Positions 34,402 to 43,600 of a stretch of 64,000 nucleotides of DNA are shown piece by piece. Each line of letters starts with the position of its first letter. Position 1 is the first letter of the stretch. A program made the position numbers and the translations under genes. The notes beneath the pieces are model-generated. The model was not told the origin of the DNA and did not search any database. It worked only from the letters and a program-made list of their open reading frames with translations. Source of the DNA: Anoxynatronum buryatiense (GTDB lineage Bacteria > Bacillota > Clostridia > Peptostreptococcales > Tindalliaceae); contig NZ_FXUF01000011.1 in assembly GCF_900182905.1 (NCBI RefSeq), positions 1 to 64,000 of the forward strand, given 5' to 3'.

Positions 34402-34954
34402 TATAATTGCGCACGGTGCCTTCACTCAAATAGAGCTTTTCAGCGATTTCCCGGTTGGAGTGGCCCTCTGCCACCATTTCCAGCACTGCCATTTCGCGGT
34501 CGGTGAGCTCCAGATCTGTCTGGCTCATTTTTTTTCCTTCACGAATCATATGGGTAAGGCTGCTGGCCACTTGGGCCTCCAGCACGGTATTGCCCCGGGC
34601 CACTGCCCGCAGGGTTTCCACAATGCTTTCTGCCGGCTGACTCTTGAGAATATAGCCCGAAGCACCATGCTTCAGGGCTTCTTTGATGTAGGCTTCATCT
34701 TTAAAGGTGGTGAGAATCACCACTTTGGTGGCGGGGTATTGTTCCCGAATGCGCCGGGTGCCCAGCACACCGTCCATCACCGGCATGCGCACGTCCATCA
34801 AGACCAGGTCCGGTTGTGCGCTGCCACAGAGGGCCACGGCCTCTTGCCCGTTGGCAGCGGTTCCCACCACCTGAAAATCAGCTTCCATCTCCAGTATCAA
34901 TGTCAAGCTGTCCCGAATCAGGGCGTCGTCATCCACGATGATGATCTTCAGCAT
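34328..34954 (-). CDS. Response regulator, NarL/LuxR family
   Basis: The protein has 208 residues: receiver (IIIVDDD start, phospho-Asp in PDLVLMDVRMPV, Lys in YILKSQ) and a C-terminal LuxR-type helix-turn-helix (LTDREMAVLEMVAEGHSNREI). GAAGGAA precedes the ATG at 34954, inside the end of the kinase gene (26-base overlap). It is the last gene of the DUF418-ABC-kinase operon. In related systems (YvfTU, LnrJK) the regulator activates the linked ABC exporter. A palindrome upstream of the operon (40752-40765) is the candidate target. Confidence 0.92.
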   Translation of the reverse strand: MLKIIIVDDDALIRDSLTLILEMEADFQVVGTAANGQEAVALCGSAQPDLVLMDVRMPVMDGVLGTRRIREQYPATKVVILTTFKDEAYIKEALKHGASGYILKSQPAESIVETLRAVARGNTVLEAQVASSLTHMIREGKKMSQTDLELTDREMAVLEMVAEGHSNREIAEKLYLSEGTVRNYITVLLDKLSLRDRTQLAIFYLKHF

Positions 34955-36035
34955 TTCCTTCGCCTCCACTCTCATGATCTCTGGGCAGAATACACACAAT
35001 CATAAAGCCTTCCCGGGAGTTCACCGAGAAGCTGCCTCCGGCATGGTGCACCCGCTCCCGCATACCGCTGATGCCCATCCCTTCCCGAATTTGCCGGCAG
35101 CCGCTGCCGTTGTCCTGAATGAACAGGCGAATGATTTTGTCCCGCACATCCAGTTCCATGGTCACACGGCTGGCGCCGGAGTGGCGGGCGGTATTTGTGA
35201 GGGATTCTTTGATGATGGTGGTTAGAATGGCCACCTGGTGGGGGGTGATCAGGCTGAAATCTCCCTGGTGGCGAAAATCAACAGGGCAGTACTGAAAATT
35301 GTCAGCGATTTTTTGGAAGTGTGACCAATCCTGTACCTGCCGGGGCCGAATGTTGTGAACGGTGTTGCGAAGCAGTTCCACCGAACCTGCCAGGCCAATG
35401 ACGGTTTTTTGGATCAGTTCTTTGGTTTTTGCCGGGTCTTTTGCCATCACCCGTTCAGCCGCCTGGAGCTGCAGCAGGTTTCCTGCCAGATCATGACCAA
35501 TGCTGTCGTGAATTTCCCGCGCGATCCGGTTACGCTCCCTGATTTCCGCCAGGTGGGTGGTTTCTTCTGCTGCCTGCAGCAACTGGTTCTTGGTCGCTTC
35601 CAGCACATACCGGTTTTGACGTTCCTGGTCATAGGCCTGCCGGTACGTGCGGCGGGCATTATCCAGCTGCTGTTTCTGAAGGCCGGCATAGGTGCAGACT
35701 GCCATGAGCAGCAGATAGGCCATGAACCACTGTCTGTCAAGAAAGAACACGCCCGGCAATAACAGTACCGGTACCAGCGGGACCCATCCCCGGGTCGCCA
35801 GGTCATGGGCTGTTATCCCCAGCAATGTGAGGTACAGGGGATTCGCAGCAGACAGGATCAGCACCAGTATCCCCTCAAGGGTTATCATCACCAGGTTACT
35901 GAGGTACCGGGCGCGCACCACATAAAAGGCTGCTAAAAGCAGCAGCCCGGCAAATTCCTGCAATGGCACCGTTTCTCCAAACTTCAGGCTGGCGGCAACC
36001 CAGATGAGCAGCAGGATTTTCAGTGGGTCTCTCAT
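34929..36035 (-). CDS. Sensor histidine kinase, NarX/DesK-like (HisKA_3)
   Basis: The protein has 368 residues. Four to six membrane helices occupy about residues 5-125, a short coiled segment follows, and then comes the HisKA_3 dimerisation domain with NRIAREIHDSIGHDLAGNLL carrying the phospho-accepting histidine. The HATPase has ESLTNTARHSGA and DNGSGC. AGGGGA precedes the ATG at 36035. Sensing through membrane helices, without an external domain, is typical of kinases that watch membrane state or lipophilic drugs, as in DesK and LnrJ. That function is inferred from type and neighbours. Confidence 0.92.
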   Translation of the reverse strand: MRDPLKILLLIWVAASLKFGETVPLQEFAGLLLLAAFYVVRARYLSNLVMITLEGILVLILSAANPLYLTLLGITAHDLATRGWVPLVPVLLLPGVFFLDRQWFMAYLLLMAVCTYAGLQKQQLDNARRTYRQAYDQERQNRYVLEATKNQLLQAAEETTHLAEIRERNRIAREIHDSIGHDLAGNLLQLQAAERVMAKDPAKTKELIQKTVIGLAGSVELLRNTVHNIRPRQVQDWSHFQKIADNFQYCPVDFRHQGDFSLITPHQVAILTTIIKESLTNTARHSGASRVTMELDVRDKIIRLFIQDNGSGCRQIREGMGISGMRERVHHAGGSFSVNSREGFMIVCILPRDHESGGEGNAEDHHRG

Positions 36036-36114
36036 GGCATTCCCCTGCCTTTATTGTCAGTTGTCCCGTTGATTATTGGTTGATTGATCTTTGCTTACTC
36101 CCATCATAATGCTC

Positions 36115-37227
36115 TCAGCTGCTAATGTCTACCCGTCGCCACCCACCCAGAAGAAAAAATACCAGGGCAAAGAGCATGAGGATGATGAGTTCCCAGGTGG
36201 CATCCACCAGCCGGCCAGTTTCAACAACCTTACCGGCGGCCTGCATCATCCATGTGGTGGGCAGGAAAAGCCCCACATGCTGGAGCACTTCGGGCATGAT
36301 TTCACGGGGCCACAGCAAACCTCCCAGCATGGCCATGGGGGTCACCAGTAAAGACGACAGTGTCCCTGCATGCCGGGTACTCTTCACATTGGCGGCAACA
36401 GCCACTCCCAGGGAAATGCATACCACCGCAAAGACCATCATGACTCCGAAAAGAGCAGTCATATTGACTCCCAGGTACATTTCCATCAACCACCGGGATA
36501 CCACAAAGACCCCTGCCACCTGAATGAGCATGATAACAATGAAGCAGGTGATCATCTGAAACAAATAGCTGCGCTGGGTCAGCGGCGTGATCATCGCCCG
36601 GTGGAATGTTCTGTTTTCCCGGTCTTTCAGCAAATACATGGCTGCATAAAAAGACAGAAAAAGCATGTTCATCCCTAAAATTCCCATGGCACTCACCGCA
36701 TCCCAGGCCTGCTGGGGCGAGGTGCCGTCTGCCTGGGCCACCACCACTTGCATCTGTGTCTGGCGCAGGGCATCCATCCGCTGGTAAAAAACATTCTCAT
36801 CACCCTGAGCTGCCAGACCCTGGCTGCGGGCTGTGGCAATGAAACCCTCCGCCGCCATGCGTACCGGCATTGAAAGGTTGGATTCCTCGATGCTGTAACG
36901 ATACACCTCTGGCTGGCGCCCTGCCAGCACATCGCCGGTAAATCCTTTCTCCACCACCAGCACCATGCTGACCTGACTTCTGGCCAAGGCACCCCTCACC
37001 GCTTCTTCTTTCATGGAAATCACCAACACCTGGTCGCGAAGCATTTCTTCCAGTTGCCGGGTCAGCGGGGTTTGGTCCTGATCCACCAGGCCCACGTTCA
37101 TGGCATCGCTTCCCGTCATTCCCAGCCCTAACAGCAGGCTGATCATCACAGGTGGAATCACCAGTACCAGCAGCAGGCTTAGTTTATTGCGAAAAAGCCG
37201 TCGAAAAATGGTTCCGGAAACAATCAT
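36115..37227 (-). CDS. ABC-2 type exporter permease (second subunit)
   Basis: A 370-residue permease of the YhgE/LnrN type: one N-terminal helix (about 16-36), a large extracytoplasmic domain to about 185, then five to six helices with the TRHAGTLSSLLVTPMAMLGG core. It overlaps the preceding permease gene by four bases (ATGA), so the two are co-translated and probably pair as a heterodimer. It ends 79 bases before the kinase gene. The likely substrate is a lipophilic or antibiotic compound, by analogy to LnrLMN. Confidence 0.88.
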   Translation of the reverse strand: MIVSGTIFRRLFRNKLSLLLVLVIPPVMISLLLGLGMTGSDAMNVGLVDQDQTPLTRQLEEMLRDQVLVISMKEEAVRGALARSQVSMVLVVEKGFTGDVLAGRQPEVYRYSIEESNLSMPVRMAAEGFIATARSQGLAAQGDENVFYQRMDALRQTQMQVVVAQADGTSPQQAWDAVSAMGILGMNMLFLSFYAAMYLLKDRENRTFHRAMITPLTQRSYLFQMITCFIVIMLIQVAGVFVVSRWLMEMYLGVNMTALFGVMMVFAVVCISLGVAVAANVKSTRHAGTLSSLLVTPMAMLGGLLWPREIMPEVLQHVGLFLPTTWMMQAAGKVVETGRLVDATWELIILMLFALVFFLLGGWRRVDISS

Positions 37228-38315
37228 ATGCGGGCCCTCCTTTCACTGAGCAGGGCTGCCAGAAAAGCGACACTGATGAACAGGCCCATGACTCCCAGCG
37301 TAACCATGATGGTCAGATCATCGCCCCCGTAGATGGTGGTGAAGAGCGCCGTCTGTGCCAGATAATTGGGCGAAAGATACTGAAGGTAGCTGATCCATGA
37401 GCCGTCCGAAAAATTGATGCGGAAAAAACCGCCGGCTAAAAATGTCATGGCCGGTACCAGCACATTGATGATATTGCCTGCCAGGGTCTCATCCTGCACG
37501 ATCATGACCAGCGCTGTGCCCAACCCGGTGGCCACCAACCCCGCGAGTAAGATAATGACACCCACCAGAAGGGCATTGGTGCCCCAGTTGACGCCAAATA
37601 CCGTTCGGGTGAACAATACCACGATGACAGATTGCATCAAAATGGTGGTCAGGTTCGCCAGCACAAGCCCCCAGTAGTGCTGCCCCGGCAACAGGGGCGT
37701 ACTGGCAATGCGTTTGCCCACCGGCCCCAAATAACAATGTTTCATCCCATATACCGAATAGATGGCGCCATACATGATAAACATCACCATCATGGTGACA
37801 GCGTAATAATCCATGGCTCCGGGCAGTACTTCACTGGCCGCCAGCGGCCTGGGAAGAATCTGCTCCGGTTGAATCTCTGAGGAGAGGCCGATGACAAAGC
37901 TGTTCAGCAGACTCTCCAACACGCTGGTGCGCAGCGAGTTTTGTGAATCGGTCAACAGCTGGATGGACGCCGGCTGAAGTGCCGTATCACCGGCAGGCAA
38001 ATGGATGAAAGCATGACTTTCACCGGTTTTTACCCGTTCCTTCCCTGCTTGCTCTGTTAAAACCGGCTGAATTTTCAGCAGGCCTTCTTCTTCCCTTTCC
38101 AGAAGAAATTGCTTCAGACCCGCTCCTGCGGGTCCCTGATCTTCGACGAAAAGGGCTGTTTCAATGGTGGGCAGCAGCGTAACATGAAAAGCAGGGGCCA
38201 GAGAAACGCCCAGAATAAAAATCAGTGCCAGTGGCAGCAGCATCATTTCCAGATAGGTGGAACGATCCCGCCAGTTTTGTTTCAGGGTGTACCAAAAGAT
38301 GGTGACAACACTCAT
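37224..38315 (-). CDS. ABC-2 type exporter permease (first subunit)
   Basis: A 363-residue protein built like its partner: N-terminal helix at about 22-45, extracytoplasmic domain, then about six helices (YYAVTMMVMFIMYGAIYS; MTFLAGGFFRINFSDGSW). It overlaps both the ATPase gene (38312-38315) and the second permease gene (37224-37227) by four bases, a pattern of strict translational coupling that keeps subunit ratios fixed. Confidence 0.88.
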   Translation of the reverse strand: MSVVTIFWYTLKQNWRDRSTYLEMMLLPLALIFILGVSLAPAFHVTLLPTIETALFVEDQGPAGAGLKQFLLEREEEGLLKIQPVLTEQAGKERVKTGESHAFIHLPAGDTALQPASIQLLTDSQNSLRTSVLESLLNSFVIGLSSEIQPEQILPRPLAASEVLPGAMDYYAVTMMVMFIMYGAIYSVYGMKHCYLGPVGKRIASTPLLPGQHYWGLVLANLTTILMQSVIVVLFTRTVFGVNWGTNALLVGVIILLAGLVATGLGTALVMIVQDETLAGNIINVLVPAMTFLAGGFFRINFSDGSWISYLQYLSPNYLAQTALFTTIYGGDDLTIMVTLGVMGLFISVAFLAALLSERRARI

Positions 38316-39265
38316 GGCTGTTCCCCCGTTCCGCTGTCACGCAGACTTTTGCCTGTCAATGTGAGAAAGACATTTTCAAGGGTGATTTTTTCCACCTGCA
38401 GAGAACGGATTTCTGAATCGAAGCGTCCGATGATCTGACTGATTTTTCCAATGAGGCCGCTGTCTTTTTGCACCAGCACCGTCAGCTTTTTGCCCTCCAG
38501 ATGGCATTCCAGCACCCCCGGAAGCCGCTTCATTTCATCCACCAGCGAGTAGTTGATTTCCGAAAGAATAATATCGATCCTTTCTTCTGAAGAAATCATG
38601 CTTTTCAACTCTTCTGAGGTGCCCTGGGCAATGATGCGCCCCTGGTCCATAATGGCGATGCGGCTGCATAGATCATCCACTTCTTCCATATAATGGGAGG
38701 TGTATAGAATGGTGGTTCCTTTCTGTTGAAGGGTGCGCACCGATTCAAGGATATGGCTGCGTGACTGAGGATCAATTCCCACTGTCGGTTCGTCCATAAT
38801 GAGCAGACGGGGTTGATGAACAATGGCGCAGGCAATGTTCAATCGCCGCTTCATGCCGCCGGAGTACTTTTTGGGAAACTGCTTCTCGTGCCCTGTCAGG
38901 CCTGAAAATGCCAGTGCTTCTTTGACCCGCTCCCTTAGGAGGCTCCCCCTGAGCCCGTACAGTTTTCCAAAAAAAGTGACATTTTCCTCAGCGGTTAAAT
39001 CATCGAAAACAGCAATCTCCTGGGGAACCACTCCAATTTTCCCCTTCACTTCACGGCTGTTTAAATGCAGTTCTTCCCCAAAAATGCGAATGATCCCTGC
39101 ATCTTTTTTGGCAAGCCCGGTGATCATGTTCAGCGTGGTGGTTTTTCCCGCCCCGTTGGGCCCCAGCAGCCCCATGATCTCCCCTTCTTTTATCTTAAGG
39201 TTTAGGTGATCCACCGCCAGGTGATCCTGGTAGCGTTTCACCAAACTTTCCAGTTCCAGCAGCAT
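38312..39265 (-). CDS. ABC exporter ATP-binding protein (LnrL/CcmA type)
   Basis: A 317-residue ATPase with GPNGAGKTT, signature YSGGMKRRLN, Walker B LLIMDEPTVGIDP and switch YTSHYMEE. A C-terminal domain of about 90 residues follows (DEMKRLPGVLECHLEGKKL). The subfamily is that of drug and antibiotic exporters. GGAGGT before the ATG at 39265 sets the start, although the frame is open for 38 more codons through a three-copy 30-base repeat. Confidence 0.92.
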   Translation of the reverse strand: MLLELESLVKRYQDHLAVDHLNLKIKEGEIMGLLGPNGAGKTTTLNMITGLAKKDAGIIRIFGEELHLNSREVKGKIGVVPQEIAVFDDLTAEENVTFFGKLYGLRGSLLRERVKEALAFSGLTGHEKQFPKKYSGGMKRRLNIACAIVHQPRLLIMDEPTVGIDPQSRSHILESVRTLQQKGTTILYTSHYMEEVDDLCSRIAIMDQGRIIAQGTSEELKSMISSEERIDIILSEINYSLVDEMKRLPGVLECHLEGKKLTVLVQKDSGLIGKISQIIGRFDSEIRSLQVEKITLENVFLTLTGKSLRDSGTGEQP

Positions 39266-39279
39266 TGCTGCACCTCCAT

Positions 39280-39368
39280 TCTGTCTGTTTGACTTAGTTA
39301 ATGGCAGTTCGGTCTGTTCTGATTCAGTGAGTGGTGACTCGGTCTGTTCTGATTCAGTTTGAAATCGT
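39280..39368. repeat. Three-copy 30-base repeat before the exporter ATPase gene
   Basis: TCGGTCTGTTCTGATTCAGT occurs exactly at 39309-39328 and 39339-39358, a 30-base period, and a degenerate third copy lies at about 39280-39299. On the minus strand the repeats are an open frame (units like TESEQTESPL) in phase with the ATPase, but lie upstream of its ribosome site. Confidence 0.85.
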
Positions 39369-39391
39369 ATATGGGGCAATAGACCGGGTAT

Positions 39392-40609
39392 TCATGAACC
39401 CTGCTCCATTAATCCTGATGAACCTGCCGTCACCGGGAAGACCTTTTTGAAGGGCTGGCGCTTTTTGTAGGTTAATGAACGCCACAGCCATTCCATGGGG
39501 CCAAACTGGTACCGGTTCAGCCACCAGGTGCTGAAGGGAATCTGCAGCAGGTAAATGAGGAATGTGATGCCCAAAAGCCCCGCCGGACCCACTTTTTCAT
39601 AGAATCCCAGGCCATACCCGTTAAAGATCAGTGAGCCAATGAGAGAGTGCATCAGGTAATTGGTCAGCGCCATGCGCCCTACCCGGCCCACAGGGGCCAG
39701 CCATTTGGCTCCCCGGGGTTTCAGGTATAAGAGACACAGCCACGCCATATACACACTGCCCAGCAGCGGCGCCCCCACCACCCAGAAAAAAGTGGAGACC
39801 CAGGGTAGTTCGGCAAAGAGGATAAACGCACCGTTAAAGGAGAGTCCGAAGATGAATCCCCAAACCGCCACATTTTTCAGCACCGGTTTCTTTTCTGCCA
39901 ATTGCTGGAAAAACTGTTTTCTTCCCGCCAGAAGCCCCAGAAGAAAAAGTGCCATCACCACACCACCCTGAGACGCAAAGGTGATGAAGAAGGAAAATAC
40001 TCCGCCCACCGCCTGGAATATGACCACCTGCAAAAAGCTGCTGCCGGTATAAACGTCCCGGGCCATGGGAACAATAAAGGCCAGTTCTTCCGGTATCTCC
40101 CCACCGACGGCCAGCGGCCCTCCCGTGATGCCCATTGTGATAAACCCAATCACCATAAAGACTGCCGCCCAGATCATCAGTGTGCGGTCACTTCGTTTGC
40201 GAAAAGCCATGAGGACAAACCCCAGCAAAGCATAGTGGCGCAAGATGTCGCCAAGAAAGAAAAAAGTGTTGTGAAGCAGGCCCAGGCCAAATAAAATCCA
40301 GAGACGCCGGGGATAAAAGCTTTTCAGTGACTGGCCTTTCACTTCGGCCCGACTCATTTGAATGGAGAATCCCAAGCCAAATAAAAACGAAAAAATCACG
40401 TAGAACTTGCCCATGGCCAGAAAATTCACCAGAAATGTTGCGATCTGGTCGTGCCAGGGCAGGGCGGGTGGCAGATAGCCCGGTAAAAAGGCAGGGCCCG
40501 CCATACCCGCAATATTCACTGCCAGAATGCCAAAAATGGCGAAGCCTCGTAGAATATCCAGTATGTCCATCCGTTCACTGGGTCGAATCGGTTCATGTGT
40601 TGGTTTCAT
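39392..40609 (-). CDS. DUF418 family membrane protein (YeiB-like)
   Basis: A 405-residue protein with about ten membrane helices. The N-terminal RMDILDILRGFAIFGILAVNI and the C-terminal GRMALTNYLMHSLIGSLIFN plus PFSTWWLNRYQFGPMEWLWRSLTY are the DUF418 signature. The family is related to acyltransferase-3-like membrane proteins, but no reaction is established. AAAGGAG lies 9 bases before the ATG at 40609. It is the first gene of the ABC/two-component operon, so it may modify the envelope as part of the same response. Confidence 0.87.
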   Translation of the reverse strand: MKPTHEPIRPSERMDILDILRGFAIFGILAVNIAGMAGPAFLPGYLPPALPWHDQIATFLVNFLAMGKFYVIFSFLFGLGFSIQMSRAEVKGQSLKSFYPRRLWILFGLGLLHNTFFFLGDILRHYALLGFVLMAFRKRSDRTLMIWAAVFMVIGFITMGITGGPLAVGGEIPEELAFIVPMARDVYTGSSFLQVVIFQAVGGVFSFFITFASQGGVVMALFLLGLLAGRKQFFQQLAEKKPVLKNVAVWGFIFGLSFNGAFILFAELPWVSTFFWVVGAPLLGSVYMAWLCLLYLKPRGAKWLAPVGRVGRMALTNYLMHSLIGSLIFNGYGLGFYEKVGPAGLLGITFLIYLLQIPFSTWWLNRYQFGPMEWLWRSLTYKKRQPFKKVFPVTAGSSGLMEQGS

Positions 40610-40701
40610 GATCAAACGCTCCTTTCATGTGGCTGCTGATTATCAAAGCGGCCACCCTCACCAGGGCATCTTGTGCCGGTTGGTGTGCACCGCTTATCTC
40701 C

Positions 40702-40765
40702 AGTATAGCGGTTTAGAAATCCACTGCCAGTGAGCATCTGCCAATCATGACATGACAATTGTCAT
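40702..40765 (-). promoter_or_regulatory. Activator-type promoter with palindromic site
   Basis: On the minus strand a good -10 (TATACT, 40707-40702) has only a weak -35 (CTGGCA, 40730-40725). The perfect palindrome ATGACAATTGTCAT (40752-40765) is centred about 62 bases upstream of the predicted start, where a NarL-type activator would bind. It probably controls the six-gene operon from DUF418 to the response regulator. Confidence 0.6.
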
Positions 40766-41107
40766 TTATGGTAAACAGATATTTTCCATCTGTCGACTAT
40801 TCATGTTTTAAACCCTGCCATTGGTATATTAATATAAGGTAACTTCTTCTGACGTGTATTCTTACTCAGAAACCGAAAAAATGCCACCATAGATTGATTA
40901 CTTTTACGAGTATCAAACGCTATATCCCCGGCTTCTTTGCGCATTCTATTTACTTATCCAAAACAAAACCGCCTGCATCGAGATTTTGGTTGACAGTTGA
41001 CTTCACAAAGTGAGCAGTGAGCGTCAAAAACTGGCAAAAATCAACGGAATGATAGCTGTCGCCTGCTGCCGAACCACAGTAGATAAGAACCTATAGGGAG
41101 GTACTCC
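40766..41107. other. Intergenic region upstream of the hybrid kinase
   Basis: About 340 bases with no gene. TTGACA and TTGACT hexamers occur near 40990-41003 but no clear -10 follows at the right distance. No riboswitch class was recognised. Confidence 0.4.
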
Positions 41108-43552
41108 ATGAAGACCATCCGGATTCATCAACAACACTTAAATCAATTGGCAATCCGGTATTCCAAGAGTTGCGTCCAGAAAGAAAAATGGAAGATTTTA
41201 GCTGAAGAAGCTGATAATCGCCTGCACTCGGTCCTGAATGCCATCCAAGATGGTATTCGGGTGATGGATCCCCAGTTAATCATTCGGCTTCAAAATGAAA
41301 CAACGCGCCGATTAAGCAAAGGCCGCCAGGAACTGGGGCTCCCCTGCTATCAGGTTCATTATGGCCGCCAGACACCCTGCGACAATTGCCATGTTTTGGA
41401 AGCCATGAAAACGGGCCGCTTGGTGAAAAAGAAAGAGTATTATCAAAACGAGGATGATCGTCACATTTTCGAGGTATTTGCTTATCCCGTCTACAATAGC
41501 GAAGGTGCTTTGGCAGGGGCTGTTGAATATTTTCGGGACATCACCGAGATCCAAACGCGGGAAGAATCACTGGAAAAGAGTGAGGCCCGGTATCGAAATA
41601 TCGTTGAAAACATCAACGATGCCCTCTACATCCATGATTTTCATGGCATCATCCTTGATGTCAACCAGCAGGCCTGTCAAATGACTGGCTATCAGCGGGA
41701 TGAATTAATCGGCAGTCATCTGTCTGACCTTTTGGATCCAAAGGCTGCCGTTATCCTGCCTCAGGAAATGACCCAGCTTCAACGGGCAGGCAAAGCCGTT
41801 TTTGAAAGTGCTGACCGTCATAAAAATGGGTCTTACATTCCTGTGGAAGTCAGTGTTAAAGTCATTTCTTATGACGGCGACGGCCTTATTCAGAGCATTG
41901 TTCGGGATATTTCTGAACGAAAACAGGCTGAGAAACAAATGAAGCTGACTGAAAACAGATACGAAACCGTCACCGCCGTATCTGAGATCGGTGCCTGGGA
42001 GTATCATCACGAAACAAAAGCAGATTGGTACAGCCCCACTTATTTCTCCATGCTGGGTTACGAAGAAAGTGCGTTTTTGCTGCCTGATGGCAACGGTCAT
42101 ATCAATGCCTGGCGTGCACTGATTCATCCCCAGGATATGGATCGAGCGGTTGAATATCTTGAAAACTATGTGGCGGGTGGTTCTCAGGGGATTTACGAGT
42201 CATCTTTTCGCATGAAACGAAGGGATGGCACCTGGGCCTGGATTTTATCACGTGGGCAGACATTGCAGGATGAGCAGGGTAAACTCATGGGGATCACTTT
42301 GGGTACCCACGTGGATATTTCTCAACTCAGGCAGATTCAACTTGAACTGGAGACAAAAAACCAGGAACTGGCCCTGGCCAAGGAGAGTGCCGATGCCGCC
42401 AATCATGCTAAAACCCGGTTTTTGACCAATATGAGTCATGAGTTGCGTACACCTTTAAATGGTCTCATGGGCATGCTTCAGCTTTTGAAAACCACAGCCC
42501 TCACCGAAGAGCAGGTTGAATTCACACAGGTTGCCCTGGATGGCAGCCTGGCCCTCACCCGGGTAGTGAATGACATTCTTAACTACACCAGGCTGACCAA
42601 TATGGAAAATATCATTCATCCAATCACCGAAGCACCCTTCGAATTGGATGTGTTACTTCAGGAAATCATGGATTTGCACCAGGTGGCCGCCGTACACAAA
42701 GGGCTCACGCTGAGCCTTAACAAAGAAAACCACCTGCCAAATCAGCTGGTGGGTGACCGGTTTAAGTTAATTCAGATTCTGGGAAACCTCATGGGAAATG
42801 CTCTGAAGTTTACGGAAAACGGCACGGTGACTCTGCGTATCATGCAGGGTGAAAAAACAGCAGCTTCTGGCCGCATCAACATTCAATTCCAAGTTCAAGA
42901 CACCGGCATTGGTATTCCTCCAGATAAAATGAAGTATATTTTCCAGCATTTCAGCCAGGCTGATGAATCTCACAGCCGGTTACACGGCGGCTTGGGTTTG
43001 GGGCTGACTGTAGCCCAGGAACAGGCAGTCACGTTGGGGGGCAGCATTACCGCCGTCAGCACTCCTGGAGCCGGAAGCACCTTCACACTCGCCTGTGAAC
43101 TTAAACTGGACCAGGAAGTTCTCCAACATTCCGATAAGCCGGTTTACAGCGAGTCGTTTTCAAAGTTAAACCAACTACCAAGTTTCAAAACCCTTGTGGT
43201 GGATGACGATTATGCCAGCCGTATCATGACGCAGCTCTTTCTTGAAAAGTTGGGCTGTCAGGTGGACACCGCTACCCATGGCGAAGAAGCTCTTGAAATG
43301 GCGATCCGTTACTCCTACCACCTCGTACTCATGGACTGTCAGATGCCGATAATGGATGGTTACGAGGCCACACGCCGCATTCGATATTATGAAATCAGCA
43401 CTGGCCGCCATACTCCCATTGTGGCCATCACAGCCAAAACGCTGCCTGGCGATCGGGAAGAATGCCTCAATGCGGGCATGGACGGTTTTCTGTCAAAACC
43501 ATTTAATCTGAGTCTGCTGCAATCAGTGATTAAACGGTATGCAAAAGCATAA
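41108..43552 (+). CDS. Hybrid sensor kinase with three PAS domains and a receiver
   Basis: A soluble 814-residue protein. Three PAS domains lie at about 38-150, 157-270 and 280-415 (the third PAS_3-like, SPTYFSMLGYEE). They are followed by HisKA with NMSHELRTPLNGLMG, HATPase (NLMGNALKFTENG, DTGIGI, GGLGLGL) and a C-terminal receiver (VVDDDYASR, LVLMDCQMPIMDG, SKPFN). The first PAS has a CYQVHYGRQTPCDNC stretch with Cys residues that could hold a cofactor or sense redox. AGGGAGG precedes the ATG. No membrane segment or output domain is present, so phosphate must pass to another protein. Confidence 0.92.
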   Translation: MKTIRIHQQHLNQLAIRYSKSCVQKEKWKILAEEADNRLHSVLNAIQDGIRVMDPQLIIRLQNETTRRLSKGRQELGLPCYQVHYGRQTPCDNCHVLEAMKTGRLVKKKEYYQNEDDRHIFEVFAYPVYNSEGALAGAVEYFRDITEIQTREESLEKSEARYRNIVENINDALYIHDFHGIILDVNQQACQMTGYQRDELIGSHLSDLLDPKAAVILPQEMTQLQRAGKAVFESADRHKNGSYIPVEVSVKVISYDGDGLIQSIVRDISERKQAEKQMKLTENRYETVTAVSEIGAWEYHHETKADWYSPTYFSMLGYEESAFLLPDGNGHINAWRALIHPQDMDRAVEYLENYVAGGSQGIYESSFRMKRRDGTWAWILSRGQTLQDEQGKLMGITLGTHVDISQLRQIQLELETKNQELALAKESADAANHAKTRFLTNMSHELRTPLNGLMGMLQLLKTTALTEEQVEFTQVALDGSLALTRVVNDILNYTRLTNMENIIHPITEAPFELDVLLQEIMDLHQVAAVHKGLTLSLNKENHLPNQLVGDRFKLIQILGNLMGNALKFTENGTVTLRIMQGEKTAASGRINIQFQVQDTGIGIPPDKMKYIFQHFSQADESHSRLHGGLGLGLTVAQEQAVTLGGSITAVSTPGAGSTFTLACELKLDQEVLQHSDKPVYSESFSKLNQLPSFKTLVVDDDYASRIMTQLFLEKLGCQVDTATHGEEALEMAIRYSYHLVLMDCQMPIMDGYEATRRIRYYEISTGRHTPIVAITAKTLPGDREECLNAGMDGFLSKPFNLSLLQSVIKRYAKA

Positions 43553-43600
43553 GTCGACGCCACTCATCATAGGATTTAAGCTGTTATCCTGTCAATTCTC

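Noticed and set aside
40980-41107. Cyclic-di-GMP or other riboswitch before the hybrid kinase
   Set aside because: The conserved cores of known riboswitch classes were not found and no terminator or masked ribosome site is present.
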